This document shows, one piece after another, positions 62,107-64,000 of a stretch of 64,000 bases of DNA. Source of the DNA: Mycobacterium szulgai. GTDB taxonomy: Bacteria > Actinomycetota > Actinomycetes > Mycobacteriales > Mycobacteriaceae. The translations under genes were made by a program, and so were the position numbers. The notes under the pieces are model-generated. The model had not been told where the DNA came from. It made no database searches and saw only the letters and a list, made by a program, of their open reading frames with translations. Position 1 is the stretch's first letter, and the number at the start of each line of letters is the position of its first letter. The DNA lies in contig NZ_LQPW01000082.1 of assembly GCF_002116635.1 (NCBI RefSeq), positions 1-64,000 of the forward strand. Direction: 5' to 3'.

Positions 62107-64000
62107 GATGACCAATCATCAGGTCACGGTCGGTTATTCCGACGGAACGCACAAGTCCATGCCGGTGCGGCCGGACCAGACGGTGCTCGATGCCGCCGAG
62201 GAACACGGCGTGGCGATCGTCAACGAGTGCCAGAGTGGGATCTGCGGCACGTGTGTGGCGACCTGCACTGCGGGCCGCTACGAGATGGGGCGCACCGAGG
62301 GGCTCTCCGATGTGGAGCGCGAAGCGCGAAAGATACTCACCTGCCAGACATTCCCGGAATCCGATTGCCGAATCGAACTGCAGTATCCGGCCAACGACAA
62401 CGCGGCGCTGCTGGTTGCCGGCGACGGCGTGATTACCGCGGTCGACCTGGTGTCACCCAGCACCGCCATCTTGCGCGTGGACGTCGCCGGCTTGGCGGGA
62501 GCACTGAAATACCGAGCCGGCCAATACGCACAGTTGCAGGTTCCCGGCACCGACGTATGGCGTAACTACTCGTACGCACATCCAGTCGACGATCACGGCG
62601 AACTGGAATTCATCATCCGGTTGCTCCCCGACGGCGTGATGTCCAATTACCTTCGCGACCGCGCGAAACCTGGTGACCGAATTGCATTGCGCTGCAGCAA
62701 AGGCAACTTTTACCTGCGCCCCATCGTGCGCCCGTTGATCCTGGTCGCGGGCGGCACCGGCCTGTCCGCCATCCTGGCCATGGCTCAGAGCCTGAATGCC
62801 GATATCGCGCATCCGGTGTACCTGCTGTACGGGGTGACCGCTACCGAAGACCTGTGCAAACTCGACGAACTCACCGCGCTGCGGCGGCGTATTCCCCGTT
62901 TGGAGCTGCATGTCATCGTCTCGCGACCGGGAGCCGATTGGGACGGACGGACCGGGCTGGTCACCGATCTTCTGCAGGACCGCATGCTGGCCGATGGTGA
63001 CGCCGACATCTATCTGTGCGGTCCAGCAGCGATGGTCGAGGCCACCCGAACCTGGTTGGGCAACAACGGCTTTCATAGTGCCGGCCTCTACTACGAGAAG
63101 TTTGTCGCCAGCGGAGCAGCGCGTCGCCGCGAACCGGCTTACCTCGACCACTCGGCCCTGGACATCGCTGCATTGCGCCGTAGCGGCCGCGGTACCGCAG
63201 TGGTCATCGGCGGCAGCATCGCGGGCATCGCGGCAGCCAAGGTGTGCAGTGAAAATTTCGAGCGCGTCATCGTCCTCGAGAAGGACGATCCGCACCGACG
63301 CCGCGAGGGGAGGCCTGGGGCGGCGCAGGGCTGGCATTTGCATCACCTGCTGACCGCGGGACAGATCGAACTCGAGCGCCTGTTCCCCGGCATTGTCGAC
63401 GACATGGTGCGTGAAGGCGCGTTCAAGGTCGACATGGCCGCGCAATACCGGATTCGCTTGGGCGGCAGTTGGAAGAAGCCCGGTACCAGTGACATCGAAA
63501 TCGTCTGCGCCGGACGCCCGCTGCTGGAATGGTGTGTGCGACGCCGGCTGGACAACGAACCGAGGATCGACTTCCGATACGAATCCGAGGTCACCGATCT
63601 CGTGTTCGATCGCGATGCCAACACCGTCATCGGAGTCGCCGTCCAGCGCAGTGGCGCTGAGCCCGAGGTGCTGGCGGCCGAGTTCGTCGTGGACGCCTCG
63701 GGCAAGAACACCCGCGTGCCGGAATTCCTGGAGCGCATCGGAATCGGAGCCCCCGAGATCGAGCAAGACATCATCAATTGCTTTTACTCCACGATGCAGC
63801 ACCGGGTTCCGCCCGAGCGGCAATGGAACGACAAGGTGATGGTGATCTGCTACGCGTACCGCCCGTTCGAGGACACCTACGCCGCCCAGTACTACACCGA
63901 CAGCTCACGTACGCTGCTGTCCACCTCGTTGGTGGCCTACAACTGTTACTCGCCGCCGCGCACCGCTGCCGAATTCCGCGAGTTCGCCAATCTGATGCCG
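62107..64000 (+). CDS. Ferredoxin-ferredoxin reductase-FAD oxygenase fusion (Rv1937-like), 3' end outside window
   Basis: The frame from ATG 62107 is open to the window end (631 codons seen). Three parts are visible. Residues 1-90 are a plant-type 2Fe-2S ferredoxin (NECQSGICGTCVATC, then LTCQ). Residues about 95-335 are an FNR-like reductase with RNYSYAHP for FAD, LVAGGTGLSAILAM for NAD(P)H and DIYLCGPAAMVEAT. From about 360 a second flavin domain begins with TAVVIGGSIAGIAAAKV and continues with VVDASGKNTRVPEF, as in FAD hydroxylases. The protein could pass electrons from NAD(P)H to the LLM enzyme encoded upstream, and its own C-terminal flavin domain may be catalytic. Confidence 0.88.

Noticed and set aside
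62453..63823. 456-residue minus-strand frame near the window end.
   Set aside because: Antisense to the ferredoxin-reductase fusion, whose motifs are clear on the plus strand.

Overview
The window is a piece of a slow-growing mycobacterial chromosome: high G+C, a PE_PGRS-type glycine-rich gene, a PE protein with a PE-PPE hydrolase domain, two tandem PPE-MPTR genes, mpt63, a FAAL-type fadD, and gene order that, from memory, follows M. tuberculosis H37Rv from lipJ (Rv1900c) to Rv1937. It does not look like the M. tuberculosis complex itself. The isocitrate lyase 2 gene is one intact 766-codon frame (split in H37Rv), and katG-furA, which lie between Rv1906c and fadB5 in H37Rv, are not at this locus. 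No tRNA, rRNA, CRISPR array or insertion sequence was recognised.

Layout. 1-3.2 kb: 3' part of a PE_PGRS-like gene, then a collagen-like Gly-X-Y frame. 3.2-11.7 kb: conserved backbone (lipJ, cinA, nanT, Rv1903-like, STAS protein, aao, Rv1906c-like) with an amidohydrolase and an enoyl-CoA hydratase added. 11.9-24.5 kb: an accessory block where H37Rv carries katG-furA. It holds two small unknown genes, a nitroreductase/AhpD-like pair, an acyl-CoA synthetase between two paralogous unknown genes, a nitronate monooxygenase, an alpha/beta hydrolase with a divergent TetR gene, a PE-PPE hydrolase, a second TetR gene divergent from a flavin oxidoreductase, and an SRPBCC protein. 24.5-31.3 kb: arsR-fadB5, a membrane-anchored protein, a metallo-beta-lactamase-fold protein, aceA and a sulfotransferase. 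31.4-38.2 kb: two tandem PPE-MPTR genes with near-identical PPE domains and related upstream regions. 39-48.4 kb: lipoproteins, an LLM oxidoreductase, an acyltransferase, beta-lactamase-fold esterases including lipD, fadD31 and mpt63. 48.6-52.5 kb: an inserted arylsulfatase, a SAP/GAP-like membrane protein and a methyltransferase. 52.6-64 kb: Rv1927-Rv1937-like genes including an SDR, a DJ-1/AraC pair, tpx, the echA13-fadE17-fadE18 operon and the divergent Rv1936-Rv1937-like operon, whose second gene runs off the window.

Functional themes are lipid and acyl-CoA metabolism, flavin-dependent redox chemistry, cell-surface repeat proteins and sulfate-ester chemistry. Several local repressors have perfect inverted repeats beside them that are good operator candidates (19420-19435, 22452-22490, 25973-25992), and aceA has a CRP-like palindrome upstream (28064-28077). 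Gene names rest on recognition of sequence and gene order, not on database searches.
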